Shown here in pieces: positions 26,771-34,840 of a DNA stretch of 64,000 bases; position 1 is the stretch's first letter, and each line of letters starts with the position of its first letter. The stretch is from Collimonas antrihumi (lineage in GTDB: Bacteria; Pseudomonadota; Gammaproteobacteria; Burkholderiales; Burkholderiaceae_D): assembly GCF_018304965.1 (NCBI RefSeq), contig NZ_JAGQED010000003.1, forward strand, positions 62,001-126,000, read 5' to 3'. A program made the translations under genes and the position numbers. The notes under the pieces were generated by a model. It saw only the letters and a program-made list of their open reading frames with translations. It was not told the DNA's origin and ran no database searches.

Positions 26771-27349
26771 TTACGAAAGTTCTCTGGAGCTCACGATTGA
26801 TTTCGACACCAGGCCATACTCTATCGCTTCCGGCGCCGACATCCAGTAATCCCGGTCGATGTCAGCCATCACTTTTTCCGGTTTCTGCCCGGTTTCTTTA
26901 GCGATCAAGGCGCCGATGCGTTCGCGTACGCGAATGATCTCACGCGCCTGGATCGCGATATCGGAAGCCTGGCCGCCAACCCCGCCGCTCGGCTGATGAA
27001 TCAGGAAACGCGTGTTTTGCAAGCAGAAGCGGCGTTCTTTAGGTACTGCCAGGAATACGTTGACTGCCGCGCTGCCAACCCAGCCGCTGCCGATCATGTT
27101 GACCGGCGCGTCGATGAATCGAATGACGTCATGGATCACGTCGCCCGATTCAACGTGCCCGCCGGGTGAGCAGACCAGGAGATTGATCGGTGCTTTGGAT
27201 TCGCCGGACAGGGCTATCAGCTGCCTGACAACATCCCGCGCAAGCGTATCGTTAATTTGGCCGAAGACCAGCACGGTACGTGATTTAAATGCTTTTTCTT
27301 CAAGGAATGCATCGCGCTGAGATGCGTTTGTTTCCACTTTTTCTTCCAT
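26771..27349 (-). CDS. ClpP-like serine protease paralogue
   Basis: The 192-aa protein has the ClpP fold with the full triad: Ser93 in 'GSGWVGSAAVNVFLA', His118 in 'FLIHQPSGGVGGQASDI' and Asp167 in 'IDRDYWMSAPEAIEYGLVS'. The serine motif differs from the usual 'GQAASMGA', and the N-terminal axial-loop region is short and charged ('MEEKVETNASQRDAFLEEKAF'). It is monocistronic, without clpX or tig, so this is a second, stand-alone paralogue rather than the housekeeping ClpP. Whether it couples to ClpA/ClpX or acts alone cannot be told. Confidence 0.85.
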   Translation of the reverse strand: MEEKVETNASQRDAFLEEKAFKSRTVLVFGQINDTLARDVVRQLIALSGESKAPINLLVCSPGGHVESGDVIHDVIRFIDAPVNMIGSGWVGSAAVNVFLAVPKERRFCLQNTRFLIHQPSGGVGGQASDIAIQAREIIRVRERIGALIAKETGQKPEKVMADIDRDYWMSAPEAIEYGLVSKSIVSSRELS

Positions 27350-27402
27350 GATATGCCTCTGAGGTCGATGTTTTAGTTAATCGTCAAACTACCAGTTTAA
27401 AC

Positions 27403-27434
27403 TAAAAAACCCCTCGCAAATTGCGAGGGGTTTT
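27403..27434 (-). terminator. Terminator after metQ
   Basis: ACCCCTCGCAA / TTGCGAGGGGT forms a strong stem flanked by runs of A on one side and TTTTTT on the other. It sits about 50 bp beyond the metQ stop and ends the metNIQ operon. Confidence 0.9.
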
Positions 27435-27486
27435 TTATAGCAGGTTGCCATCGACTAGGGTCGATCAATTAACCGATCTGCGTCAA

Positions 27487-28290
27487 TCAAAACGCCGGCA
27501 CTATAGCGCCTTTGTATTTTTCTTCAATGAATTTCTTCACTTCCGGCGAATTCAATGCCACCGCCAGTTTCTTCACGGCAGCGCTATCCTTGTTGTCCGG
27601 ACGGGCAACCAGCAAGTTGGCGTAAGGCGAATTGGCGTCTTCGATGAACAGCGAATCCTTGACCGGATTGAGCTTGGCTTCGATCGCATAGTTGGTGTTG
27701 ATCAAGGCCAGGTCGACCTGGTTCAGCACGCGTGGCAAGGTCGCCGCTTCAAGTTCCTTGAACTTCAGGTGTTTTGGATTTTCGACGATGTCTTTTTGTG
27801 TAGCCGAGATATTGCCGGGATCTTTGAGTTTCAACAGGCCCTGGCGCGACAGCAACAGCAAGGCGCGTCCGGAGTTGGATGGGTCGTTCGGAATGGCAAC
27901 CGTTGCACCGTCCGGCAAGTCAGCCAGTTTCTTGTACTTGGTCGAGTAACCGGCGAACGGCTCGACGTGTACCTTGGTAACGACTACTTCGACATCGTTC
28001 TTGTGATTCTTCTTGAATTCGTTCAGGTAGGGCAGATGCAGGAAGAAATTGCCGTCGACCCGTTTCTCGTTGGTCTGCACCGCCGGCTGAACGTAGTCGG
28101 TAAATACCTTGACCTGCAGATCGACGCCTTCCTTGGCCAGGATCGGCTTGACGAATTCCAGGATTTCGGCATGCGGTACCGGTGTCGCGGCTATCACCAG
28201 CTTGTCGGCGGCTTGCGCCGGAGCGATCAGGCTGAAGGTCGAGAAAACGGCTGCAGCCAGTCCCAGCGATAACGAAAATTTGCGTGACAT
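27487..28290 (-). CDS. metQ: Methionine ABC transporter substrate-binding protein
   Basis: MetQ (267 aa, NlpA family) binds D/L-methionine in the periplasm and delivers it to MetNI. It has a signal peptide ending 'LIAPAQA-ADK', which looks like a signal peptidase I site: there is no lipobox cysteine, so it is probably soluble rather than a lipoprotein as in E. coli. Family motifs are 'ATPVPHAEILEFVKPIL', 'GATVAIPNDPSNSGRALLLLS' and 'LALINTNYAIEA'. It is separated from metI by a 167-bp gap that contains a palindromic repeat. Confidence 0.93.
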   Translation of the reverse strand: MSRKFSLSLGLAAAVFSTFSLIAPAQAADKLVIAATPVPHAEILEFVKPILAKEGVDLQVKVFTDYVQPAVQTNEKRVDGNFFLHLPYLNEFKKNHKNDVEVVVTKVHVEPFAGYSTKYKKLADLPDGATVAIPNDPSNSGRALLLLSRQGLLKLKDPGNISATQKDIVENPKHLKFKELEAATLPRVLNQVDLALINTNYAIEAKLNPVKDSLFIEDANSPYANLLVARPDNKDSAAVKKLAVALNSPEVKKFIEEKYKGAIVPAF

Positions 28291-28364
28291 ATGAACTCCC
28301 TTTTTGGATTTTAAAAAAAAGACTGTTTAAGTAAATAAAAACACGTAAGTCGTTTTAAATCACC

Positions 28365-28430
28365 GTCATTCCCGCGAACGCGGGAATCCATGTTGACTGT
28401 AGAATGGATCCCCGCGTTCGCGGGGACGAC
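28365..28430. repeat. REP-like palindromic pair inside the met operon
   Basis: A 26-bp palindrome beginning GTCATTCCCGCGAACG (28365-28390) and its partner ending CGCGGGGACGAC (28405-28430) face each other across 14 bp. The same pair occurs at 36205-36271 and inside both MITE-like elements. On the metNIQ transcript it would fold into one or two strong hairpins between metI and metQ. Confidence 0.85.
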
Positions 28431-28457
28431 GAGCTGGTAATAGTTATGCTACGTTGC

Positions 28458-29117
28458 TCATTTGCGTGTGAAATGCTGCACCAGCCGATCGCCGGAAAAC
28501 TGCAATACCTGCACCAGCACCACCAGCACGGCAACCGTGGTGACCATGACTTCAGTCTGGAAGCGCTGGTAACCGAAACGGATCGCCAGGTCTCCCAGGC
28601 CGCCGCCGCCGATCACGCCGGACATGGCGGCATATGACATCAAGGCAATCGCGGTAACCGTTGTGGCGGCGATCAGGCCGGGCAGGGCTTCCGGCAACAG
28701 CGCGCCGAAGATGATCTGGCGCTTGTTGGCGCCCATGGCCTGGCAGGCTTCAACCACACCGCGGTCGATTTCACGCAGCACGTTTTCCACCAGGCGTGCG
28801 AAGAAGGGCGCAGTACCCAGCACCAGCGGTGGAATTGCACCTTGTACGCCGAGCGAGGTGCCGACCAGGATCACCGTGACCGGAATCATCACGATCAGCA
28901 AAATCAGGAATGGCACCGAGCGCAGTACGTTGACGATCAGCGACAGTACCCGGTAAATGCCGCGCTGTTCAAGCAGCTGGCGTTTGCCGGTGATGAACAG
29001 CAGGATTCCGAGCGGCAGGCCGAGCAATATCGTGAACAGCAAGGAAAAACCGGTCATGGCCAGGGTTTCCCAGGTGGCTTGCCAGATGTCGGCCCAGTCG
29101 ATGAGAGAAAAATCCAT
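28458..29117 (-). CDS. metI: Methionine ABC transporter permease
   Basis: MetI (219 aa) forms the membrane channel of the MetNIQ importer. It has five hydrophobic helices and the coupling motif 'EIDRGVVEACQAMGANKRQIIFGALLPEALPGLIAATT' (EAA loop). The start codon overlaps the metN stop by 1 bp, so the two are translationally coupled. Identity as the methionine permease comes from the adjacent metN and metQ. Confidence 0.93.
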   Translation of the reverse strand: MDFSLIDWADIWQATWETLAMTGFSLLFTILLGLPLGILLFITGKRQLLEQRGIYRVLSLIVNVLRSVPFLILLIVMIPVTVILVGTSLGVQGAIPPLVLGTAPFFARLVENVLREIDRGVVEACQAMGANKRQIIFGALLPEALPGLIAATTVTAIALMSYAAMSGVIGGGGLGDLAIRFGYQRFQTEVMVTTVAVLVVLVQVLQFSGDRLVQHFTRK

Positions 29118-30175
29118 TATGCCAATACCTCATGTCGGATATTGTGTTGGTCCAGGGTGGCGAAGACCTGCGCCACATCGGCCGGTTCGCCGCGTAATTC
29201 CACCAGCAGCTGGCCGTAGGGCGTGTCCTTGATGCGCGCGATGGTGCCTTGCAGGATAGTGATCAGCGCCGGCGTGGCGGCTGCGATGCTGCTCAGGATC
29301 GGCTGGTAGGTGATGTCGCCGACATAGGTCAGGCGCACCAGCATTCCGCGCAGCTGGGTGATGCCGGCCAACGTAGATGGCTGCAATGCCGTCTCCGCCA
29401 GGAACATGGCGGGCGCGCTTTCGGCAACCATGCTTTTGGTCACTGCGTGCTGCGGATGGAGAAATACTTCCGCGACATCGCCGGCCTCCACAATGCTGCC
29501 AGCCTCGATTACCGCAACCCGGTCGCAGATATTGCGGATGACCTGCATCTCATGCGTAATCAGCACAATCGTCAGGCCCAGCTTGCGATTGATGTCGAGC
29601 AGCAGGCGCAGGATCGCTTGCGTGGTTTCCGGATCAAGCGCAGAGGTGGCTTCGTCGCATAGCAACAGGTGCGGCGTGTTGGCCAGTGCGCGGGCGATAC
29701 CGACACGCTGCTTCTGGCCACCCGACAATTGCGCGGGATACTTGTCACGGTGTTCGCTCAGGCCGACCAGGTCGAGCAATTCGGTTACCCGGTCGGAGCG
29801 TTCCTGCTGCGTGTACTTGCCGGTAATCTTCAGCGGCCAGTCGATATTGGCGGCCACGGTCTTGGCGTTGAGCAGGTTGAAATGCTGGAAAATCATGCCG
29901 ATCCTCTGGCGCAGCCGATGCAGGCCGTTGTTGTCCAGCGCGGTGATGTCTTCACCCTCGATCGATATTGTCCCGCTGGACGGGCGTTCCAGCATGTTGA
30001 GGGTGCGGATCAAGGTGCTTTTACCGGCGCCGGAGCGGCCGATGATGCCGAAGATTTCGCCTTTCTTGATATGCAGGTTGATGTCGGACAATGCAGCGAC
30101 GGAGATGCCGGCGGCGGTGGGTCTAGCTGTGCGTTCCAGCGGATAGGTTTTATGCAGATGCTCGATACGAATCAC
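29117..30175 (-). CDS. metN: Methionine ABC transporter ATPase with NIL domain
   Basis: MetN (352 aa) powers methionine import. It shows Walker A 'GRSGAGKSTLIRTLN', Q-loop 'MIFQHFNLLNAKTVAANI', signature 'LSGGQKQRVGIARAL' and Walker B 'LLLCDEATSALDPETT'. Residues ~270-350 form the NIL domain that binds methionine and causes trans-inhibition. The insertion 'ERTARPTAAGISVAAL' near residue 17 is a lineage feature. Upstream lies an A/T-rich perfect palindrome. Confidence 0.94.
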   Translation of the reverse strand: MIRIEHLHKTYPLERTARPTAAGISVAALSDINLHIKKGEIFGIIGRSGAGKSTLIRTLNMLERPSSGTISIEGEDITALDNNGLHRLRQRIGMIFQHFNLLNAKTVAANIDWPLKITGKYTQQERSDRVTELLDLVGLSEHRDKYPAQLSGGQKQRVGIARALANTPHLLLCDEATSALDPETTQAILRLLLDINRKLGLTIVLITHEMQVIRNICDRVAVIEAGSIVEAGDVAEVFLHPQHAVTKSMVAESAPAMFLAETALQPSTLAGITQLRGMLVRLTYVGDITYQPILSSIAAATPALITILQGTIARIKDTPYGQLLVELRGEPADVAQVFATLDQHNIRHEVLA

Positions 30176-30237
30176 GGGTTTGTTTCACAGTGTTCAGTCA
30201 GGCATGCAATTTTATCAGCGGTCCTATATACACCAAA

Positions 30238-30263
30238 GTTATATATAGTTATTTATATATAAC
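30238..30263. promoter_or_regulatory. 10-6-10 perfect palindrome upstream of metN
   Basis: GTTATATATA and its exact complement TATATATAAC flank a 6-nt spacer. It lies 63 bp from the metN start and 105 bp from the next gene on the other strand. The size and symmetry suggest a dimeric repressor site; MetJ is not expected in this lineage, so the protein is unknown. Confidence 0.55.
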
Positions 30264-30367
30264 AAATACGCTGTTAAGCCATGCTTCCGTTGCATGAAGA
30301 TGCCGGGGTGAAGGTGTTGGAATGACATCATGCAAAAGATGTTTTTTTATGGCATAGTGGGCTCACT

Positions 30368-30580
30368 ATGAAAGCACTCCAAAGCGAATTGGCCAAAAGA
30401 ATTCTCGCTGACCCTGGCGCGACGCTGCAGTTGCGCGCCTACCTGGCCAGCAAGAACTCCAAATCGTCGCTATCCACTACAGCCGCCACGGTCTCCAATG
30501 ACGAAGACGTGATCAGCTTGCATTCTGCGCAAGAGGGGACTGTCCAGTACCGTATCAAAGTCGTTCCCAAGGCCGCCTGA
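30368..30580 (+). CDS. Small unassigned protein (70 aa)
   Basis: The ATG at 30368 opens 70 codons: a helical start 'MKALQSELAKRILADPGATLQLRAYLASK', a Ser/Thr-rich middle and a strand-like end 'GTVQYRIKVVPKAA'. It has no signal or membrane segment and I recognise no family. It precedes a membrane protein gene by 47 nt on the same strand. No strong ribosome-binding site is visible, so the gene is plausible but not certain. Confidence 0.5.
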   Translation: MKALQSELAKRILADPGATLQLRAYLASKNSKSSLSTTAATVSNDEDVISLHSAQEGTVQYRIKVVPKAA

Positions 30581-30596
30581 GCGGAACAACGAACGT

Positions 30597-30636
30597 AGCC
30601 GCCGAATCTAGCCGCCGAATCTAGCCGATGAATGTA
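30597..30636. repeat. 13-bp tandem repeat at the start of the membrane protein gene
   Basis: TAGCCGCCGAATC occurs twice in a row, then a degenerate TAGCCGATGAATG whose ATG is the start codon at 30628. The repeat fills the place where a ribosome-binding site would be. Confidence 0.6.
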
Positions 30637-31404
30637 GCGCTCCCTGCTTTAATCGTCTTCCTGCTGTTACTCCCCGGTTTTATTGCTCGCTCCCGATTTA
30701 AGCGGGCAGAGCGCATTTCCCTTGATTATTCTCCGTTCGGACAGATTGTCACCGAGGCGATGCTGTGGAACTGCGTTTTCCACCCCTTGTGGTTGCTCGG
30801 GTCTGCAGTGGTATTCGGACATGTGCTGCAACCGCTATTGTTGCTGGAACTGTTGTCATCCGATCCCGCCAGCCAAGCCAGGGCGATCCAGGGGATTGCC
30901 CAGCAATTTCCTTGGATATGCGCGTATTTCCTGAGTTTGTATGCCGGTGCCTGGGTCGTGCCGAATTGTTTTCGGCTCGCCATCACCCGCTTTCGGCTGG
31001 ACCGCTCCGGCGCCGGCTGGTATGTTCCCTGGCTACGCTTTAACCAGGCACCGTGGTACTACTTGCTGACCGGCGCCGATTTCGACCAGGATCGGCAGCC
31101 CGACCTTATCGCTGTATCTGCGATTGTGAATGTGGCTGGCCAGGCAGTATTGTTTACCGGCATCCTGGATGATTTTTTTGTCGATGCCGGCGGCAGCCTG
31201 GATCGCCTCATCTTGTCGCAGGTGATGCGGCGGCCCCTGGTCGCCGACAAGGAAGACAGCACCACCGTAGCAGAGGATCTGGCGCGCTTCTACGGGGTTG
31301 ACGGCGATTATTTCGTGCTGCGTTACAGCGAGGCCATTACGTTGAACATCGAATATATCAAGGTCGACATGGATGTGGCTGATACCGCGGCCCTCAGCAC
31401 ATAG
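30628..31404 (+). CDS. Unassigned integral membrane protein (possibly DUF6338)
   Basis: The 258-aa protein starts with a hydrophobic helix 'ALPALIVFLLLLPGFIARSRF', has further helices near 45-80 and 95-115, then a soluble C-terminal part with 'APWYYLLTGADFDQ' and a strand-rich end. The 'LLPGF..R' start and 'PW.YLL.G' motif resemble the DUF6338 family of unknown function; this is from memory and untested. No partner gene reveals the role. Confidence 0.6.
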   Translation: MNVALPALIVFLLLLPGFIARSRFKRAERISLDYSPFGQIVTEAMLWNCVFHPLWLLGSAVVFGHVLQPLLLLELLSSDPASQARAIQGIAQQFPWICAYFLSLYAGAWVVPNCFRLAITRFRLDRSGAGWYVPWLRFNQAPWYYLLTGADFDQDRQPDLIAVSAIVNVAGQAVLFTGILDDFFVDAGGSLDRLILSQVMRRPLVADKEDSTTVAEDLARFYGVDGDYFVLRYSEAITLNIEYIKVDMDVADTAALST

Positions 31405-31455
31405 GCTGGTTAGCTGCGCTCCGCGCTCATTGCCAACCAAATGCCGATTAATTTA

Positions 31456-31470
31456 TGCAACTCTGTTGCA
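31456..31470. promoter_or_regulatory. TGCAAC-TCT-GTTGCA dyad upstream of a TonB-receptor unit
   Basis: A perfect 6-3-6 dyad lies about 220 bp upstream of the small membrane gene at 31688. Further TTGCAA-like half sites follow at 31477 and 31545. It does not match Fur or the usual Zur pattern. The rest of the 280-bp gap (31405-31687) has no convincing gene. Confidence 0.4.
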
Positions 31471-31687
31471 ATTACCTTGCAAGCAATACCGGTTCGCGAT
31501 TACACTTGCAGCTTGCCGTCTTTGATTCCCGTCGACCACACAAGTTATGCAAGCCACATAAGCCTGGCCAAAACCGCATGTATCTTCAGACCATTCCTGT
31601 CCAGTTATCGCTGCGCTTAGCGCGCGAGACCGGTTCGTCTGCAGATTTGCGAGAGAGCGCCATCTCATGTAGCCGCGCGAGCTTCTC

Positions 31688-32023
31688 ATGCGGCTGATCG
31701 TCGAACCGCATTTCCACGCCCGGCGCCGCTTCAAGCTGCGCTTGCAGCAGTTCGCGCTATGGCTGGCGCTGGCGATCCTGGTGCTGCAACTGGTCGGGAT
31801 GGCATTTCACAATCACAGCCTGGCCGAAACTTCGTCCGACTGCATCAGCTGCGACCTGGCTGCCGATTTCCCGTCCCCTGTCCCATCCAGCCCGGTGCCG
31901 GTGCTGACACCGGTCCTGGTGTTTGCGTATCGCACCGCTATCGAACCGCTCTATGCCTTCATGCCGGCGCAGAAACACTTCCTGATTCCGCATTCTCAAG
32001 CCCCGCCGACCGTCGCCGTCTGA
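31688..32023 (+). CDS. Small His/Cys membrane-anchored protein ahead of a TonB receptor
   Basis: The 111-aa protein has a basic N-terminus, one membrane helix at ~24-43 ('FALWLALAILVLQLVGMAF') and then 'HNHSLAETSSDCISCDL', a cluster of two His and a CxxC, followed by a proline-rich tail. It resembles DUF2946-like proteins that sit beside metal-related TonB receptors, but the match is loose. The gene is 162 bp upstream of a TonB receptor on the same strand. A role in metal sensing or handling is inference. Confidence 0.6.
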   Translation: MRLIVEPHFHARRRFKLRLQQFALWLALAILVLQLVGMAFHNHSLAETSSDCISCDLAADFPSPVPSSPVPVLTPVLVFAYRTAIEPLYAFMPAQKHFLIPHSQAPPTVAV

Positions 32024-32185
32024 CCTTCTGTTATCCCATTATTTCTGACCAGAGACAGCCTTGAAGTTGTCTGGGCGTCATTTCCGGTTCGTGTTGCGGT
32101 GTTTACCGCCGATCTGAAAATGACAGCACGGCAGCTCGGCGATCGGGTTATTCGCGGGGCTATTCCCCCTTATTGGAGTTTGAGA

Positions 32186-34555
32186 ATGAAAACACGCCTG
32201 TTGCGCCTAAGCGCCCTGATTGCGCTTGCCTACGGCTTTGCTGTTCCTGCGGCGTATGCGCAGTCCGCCCCCAAACAAATCAGCGGCGCCATCCATGATG
32301 CGCTCGGCCATCCTTTGCCAGACGCCACCATCGCCTTGAAAGATGCGACCGGCAAGGCCGTAGGCACTACCAAGAGCGATCAGCAAGGGCACTTTGTCTT
32401 TAGCGACATTGCCCCCGGCAGTTATGCCATCAGCGTTGGCAAGCCGTCCTTCCAATCGGAAAACGGCACCGTGACGGTCGCCGACGAGGCCGGCGCAACC
32501 GCCGATATAACCTTGAAAGCCAGCCAGGCAAACACGGTCAAGGCCGACAATGCGGTGGTGGTCACCGCCAATCGGCTGGATCGCGCCAGGAACGGGATCC
32601 AGGTAGAAACCGGCAGCAGCATTTATCGCATCGGCCGCAAGGAAATCGCCGCCATGCCGCAAGGAGAGGACACCGCGTTCAATGAAGTCCTGCTGCGCGC
32701 CCCCGGCGTGGCGCAGGATTCCTTCGGCCAGTTGCATGTGCGAGGCGACCACGCCGATCTGCAATATCGGCTGAACGGCATCATTTTGCCGGAAAGTATT
32801 TCCGGCTTCGGCCAGACGTTGGATACCCGCTTTGTCGACAGCGTCAGCGTCCTTACCGGCGCGTTGCCGGCGCAATATGGCTACCGGACTGCAGGTGTCG
32901 TCGATATTCATACCAAGACCGGCGAACTGGTCAATGGCGGCAATATCGGCGTGCAGATCGGCAGCAACAACACGCGCCAGGTCAGCGGCGATGTCAGCGG
33001 CAGCACCGATTCCTTCAGCTATTACATCAACGGTTCCTTCGAAGCCAACAACCTGGGTATCGAAAATCCTACCGGCGCCTCGCGCGCTTTGCATGACCGG
33101 ACTTTGCAAAACAAGGCTTTCGGTTATTTTTCCTACCTGCTCGATGCGGATACGCGCGTCAGCCTGATCCTGGGTAATTCGGACGGCCGCTTCCAGATAC
33201 CGAACCGCCCGGATCAGACGCCAGGTTTCCAGCTCGACGGCGTAACCGACTTCCCGTCGGCCAACCTGAACGAACGGCAGCGCGAAACCAACCGCTACGG
33301 GATTCTTGCCTTGCAAGGAAAAATCGGCTCCGACATCGACTATCAAGTGGCGGCATTCAGCCGTTACTCGAAAGTGCTGTTCGAGCCGGACCAGGCCGGC
33401 GACCTTATGTATACCGGCGTCGCCTCACGGGTATTGCGGAGCGGTCTGGCGAACGGCTTGCAGGCTGACGGCAGCTACCGTTTGAACGCCAGCCATACGC
33501 TGCGCGCCGGCATCTACACTACGCGCGAGAACCTGAAAAACAGCAGCAATTCCCTGACTTTCCCGGCCGACGACAGCGGCGCTCAAACGTCTACGCAACC
33601 GATCTCGCTGGCCGACAGCAGCCACAAGACCACCAGCCAGACTGGCTTGTATCTGCAAGACGAATGGAAGCTGAGCGATAAGGTAACCGTGAACTACGGC
33701 GCCCGCGCCGACTGGGTGAATGCCTATGTCACCGCCAGCCAGTTCAGTCCGCGCATCGGCGTGGTGTATCAGATGACGCCGCAGACTACCTTCCATGCCG
33801 GTTACGCCAAATACTTCACGCCGCCTGCCAGCGAGCTGATCGGCTCCAGCACCATCGCCAGCTTCAACGGCACTACTAATGCTTCCGCCAGCAGCCGGAA
33901 CGACCCGGTGCAGGCAGAGCGCTCGGACTATTTCGACTTGGGCGTCAATCATCAACTGACGCAGCACCTGACGCTGGGTCTGGATGGCTACTACAAGAAA
34001 GTCAAGAACCTGCTGGACGAGGGGCAGTTCGGATCAGCCTTGCTGTTCACTCCGTTTAACTATGCACAGGGGAAAGTCTACGGCCTGGAGCTGACACTGA
34101 ACTATCGCAAGGATAATCTGGGCGCCTACCTGAATCTGGCGCGCGCCACGGCGTTGGGCAAAAATATTGTATCCGGCCAGTACAACTTTTCGCAGGATAA
34201 GCTCGACTACATCTCCAGCCACTGGGTGCATCTGGATCACGATCAAGCCATCACCGCATCGACCGGCGTCTCCTATCTGTGGCAGGGCACGACATGGACC
34301 GCGGACGCGTTGTTCGGCAGCGGCTTGCGCAGCGGCTTCGCCAATACCGATCACCTGCCTGCGTATACCGAGGTCAACCTGGGCGCCAGCCATGTGTTCA
34401 ACGATAGCCCGATCGGCAAGTTCACTACGCGTTTGAGCGTGATCAATCTGTTCGACAAGGTCTACGAAATCCGCGACGGTTCCGGCATCGGTGTCGGCGC
34501 GCCGCAGTTCGGGCAGCGGCGCGGTTTCTATCTGTCGATGACAAAATCGTTCTGA
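32186..34555 (+). CDS. TonB-dependent receptor with an N-terminal carboxypeptidase-like domain
   Basis: The 789-aa outer-membrane protein has a signal peptide ending 'VPAAYAQ', a beta-sandwich regulatory-like domain at ~30-115 ('ISGAIHDALGHPLPDATIALKDATG', 'GHFVFSDIAPGSYAISV'), a plug ('AAMPQGEDTAFNEVLLRAPGVAQDSFGQLHVRG', 'VSVLTGALPAQYGYRTAGVVDI') and a barrel ending in Phe. GGAG precedes the ATG at 32186 by 7 nt. The N-terminal domain is not the sigma-interacting STN type, so there is no sign of ECF signalling. The substrate is not shown by sequence. Confidence 0.9.
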   Translation: MKTRLLRLSALIALAYGFAVPAAYAQSAPKQISGAIHDALGHPLPDATIALKDATGKAVGTTKSDQQGHFVFSDIAPGSYAISVGKPSFQSENGTVTVADEAGATADITLKASQANTVKADNAVVVTANRLDRARNGIQVETGSSIYRIGRKEIAAMPQGEDTAFNEVLLRAPGVAQDSFGQLHVRGDHADLQYRLNGIILPESISGFGQTLDTRFVDSVSVLTGALPAQYGYRTAGVVDIHTKTGELVNGGNIGVQIGSNNTRQVSGDVSGSTDSFSYYINGSFEANNLGIENPTGASRALHDRTLQNKAFGYFSYLLDADTRVSLILGNSDGRFQIPNRPDQTPGFQLDGVTDFPSANLNERQRETNRYGILALQGKIGSDIDYQVAAFSRYSKVLFEPDQAGDLMYTGVASRVLRSGLANGLQADGSYRLNASHTLRAGIYTTRENLKNSSNSLTFPADDSGAQTSTQPISLADSSHKTTSQTGLYLQDEWKLSDKVTVNYGARADWVNAYVTASQFSPRIGVVYQMTPQTTFHAGYAKYFTPPASELIGSSTIASFNGTTNASASSRNDPVQAERSDYFDLGVNHQLTQHLTLGLDGYYKKVKNLLDEGQFGSALLFTPFNYAQGKVYGLELTLNYRKDNLGAYLNLARATALGKNIVSGQYNFSQDKLDYISSHWVHLDHDQAITASTGVSYLWQGTTWTADALFGSGLRSGFANTDHLPAYTEVNLGASHVFNDSPIGKFTTRLSVINLFDKVYEIRDGSGIGVGAPQFGQRRGFYLSMTKSF

Positions 34556-34741
34556 ATATAAGGCGGGGAGATGACGCCCCGTCTTCGAATGCAGTATTTC
34601 ATAATGCGGAATTTGCGTTTCGTAATATGAAATTCGAAAATGCGAAGCACCATTTGCATATTTCACTCTCAGGAATTTTATTCCGCATCGCGAAAATAGA
34701 AAGTTAAGCTATTGAATTTAAACGAAATAAAAATACTTATG

Positions 34742-34757
34742 TGTCTTATATAAGACA
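34742..34757. promoter_or_regulatory. Perfect 16-bp palindrome upstream of aceA
   Basis: TGTCTTATATAAGACA lies 84 bp upstream of the aceA start in an otherwise A/T-rich gap (34556-34840) without a gene. The form fits a GntR-type operator. It is a likely control site for isocitrate lyase. Confidence 0.6.
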
Positions 34758-34840
34758 TTGTTGCCGCGCACAGATAAGCCTACTATTTAGTCATCGGATT
34801 TGATTTTGCTTTTTGTTTTCAACTTAACAGGAGAACGACG

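Noticed and set aside
30176-30367. SAM or SAH riboswitch upstream of metN
   Set aside because: Only the simple A/T palindrome is present; no conserved riboswitch core or terminator is visible.
31453-31734. 93-codon minus-strand frame upstream of the TonB receptor
   Set aside because: No start signal or protein-like pattern; it overlaps the promoter region and the start of the small membrane gene.
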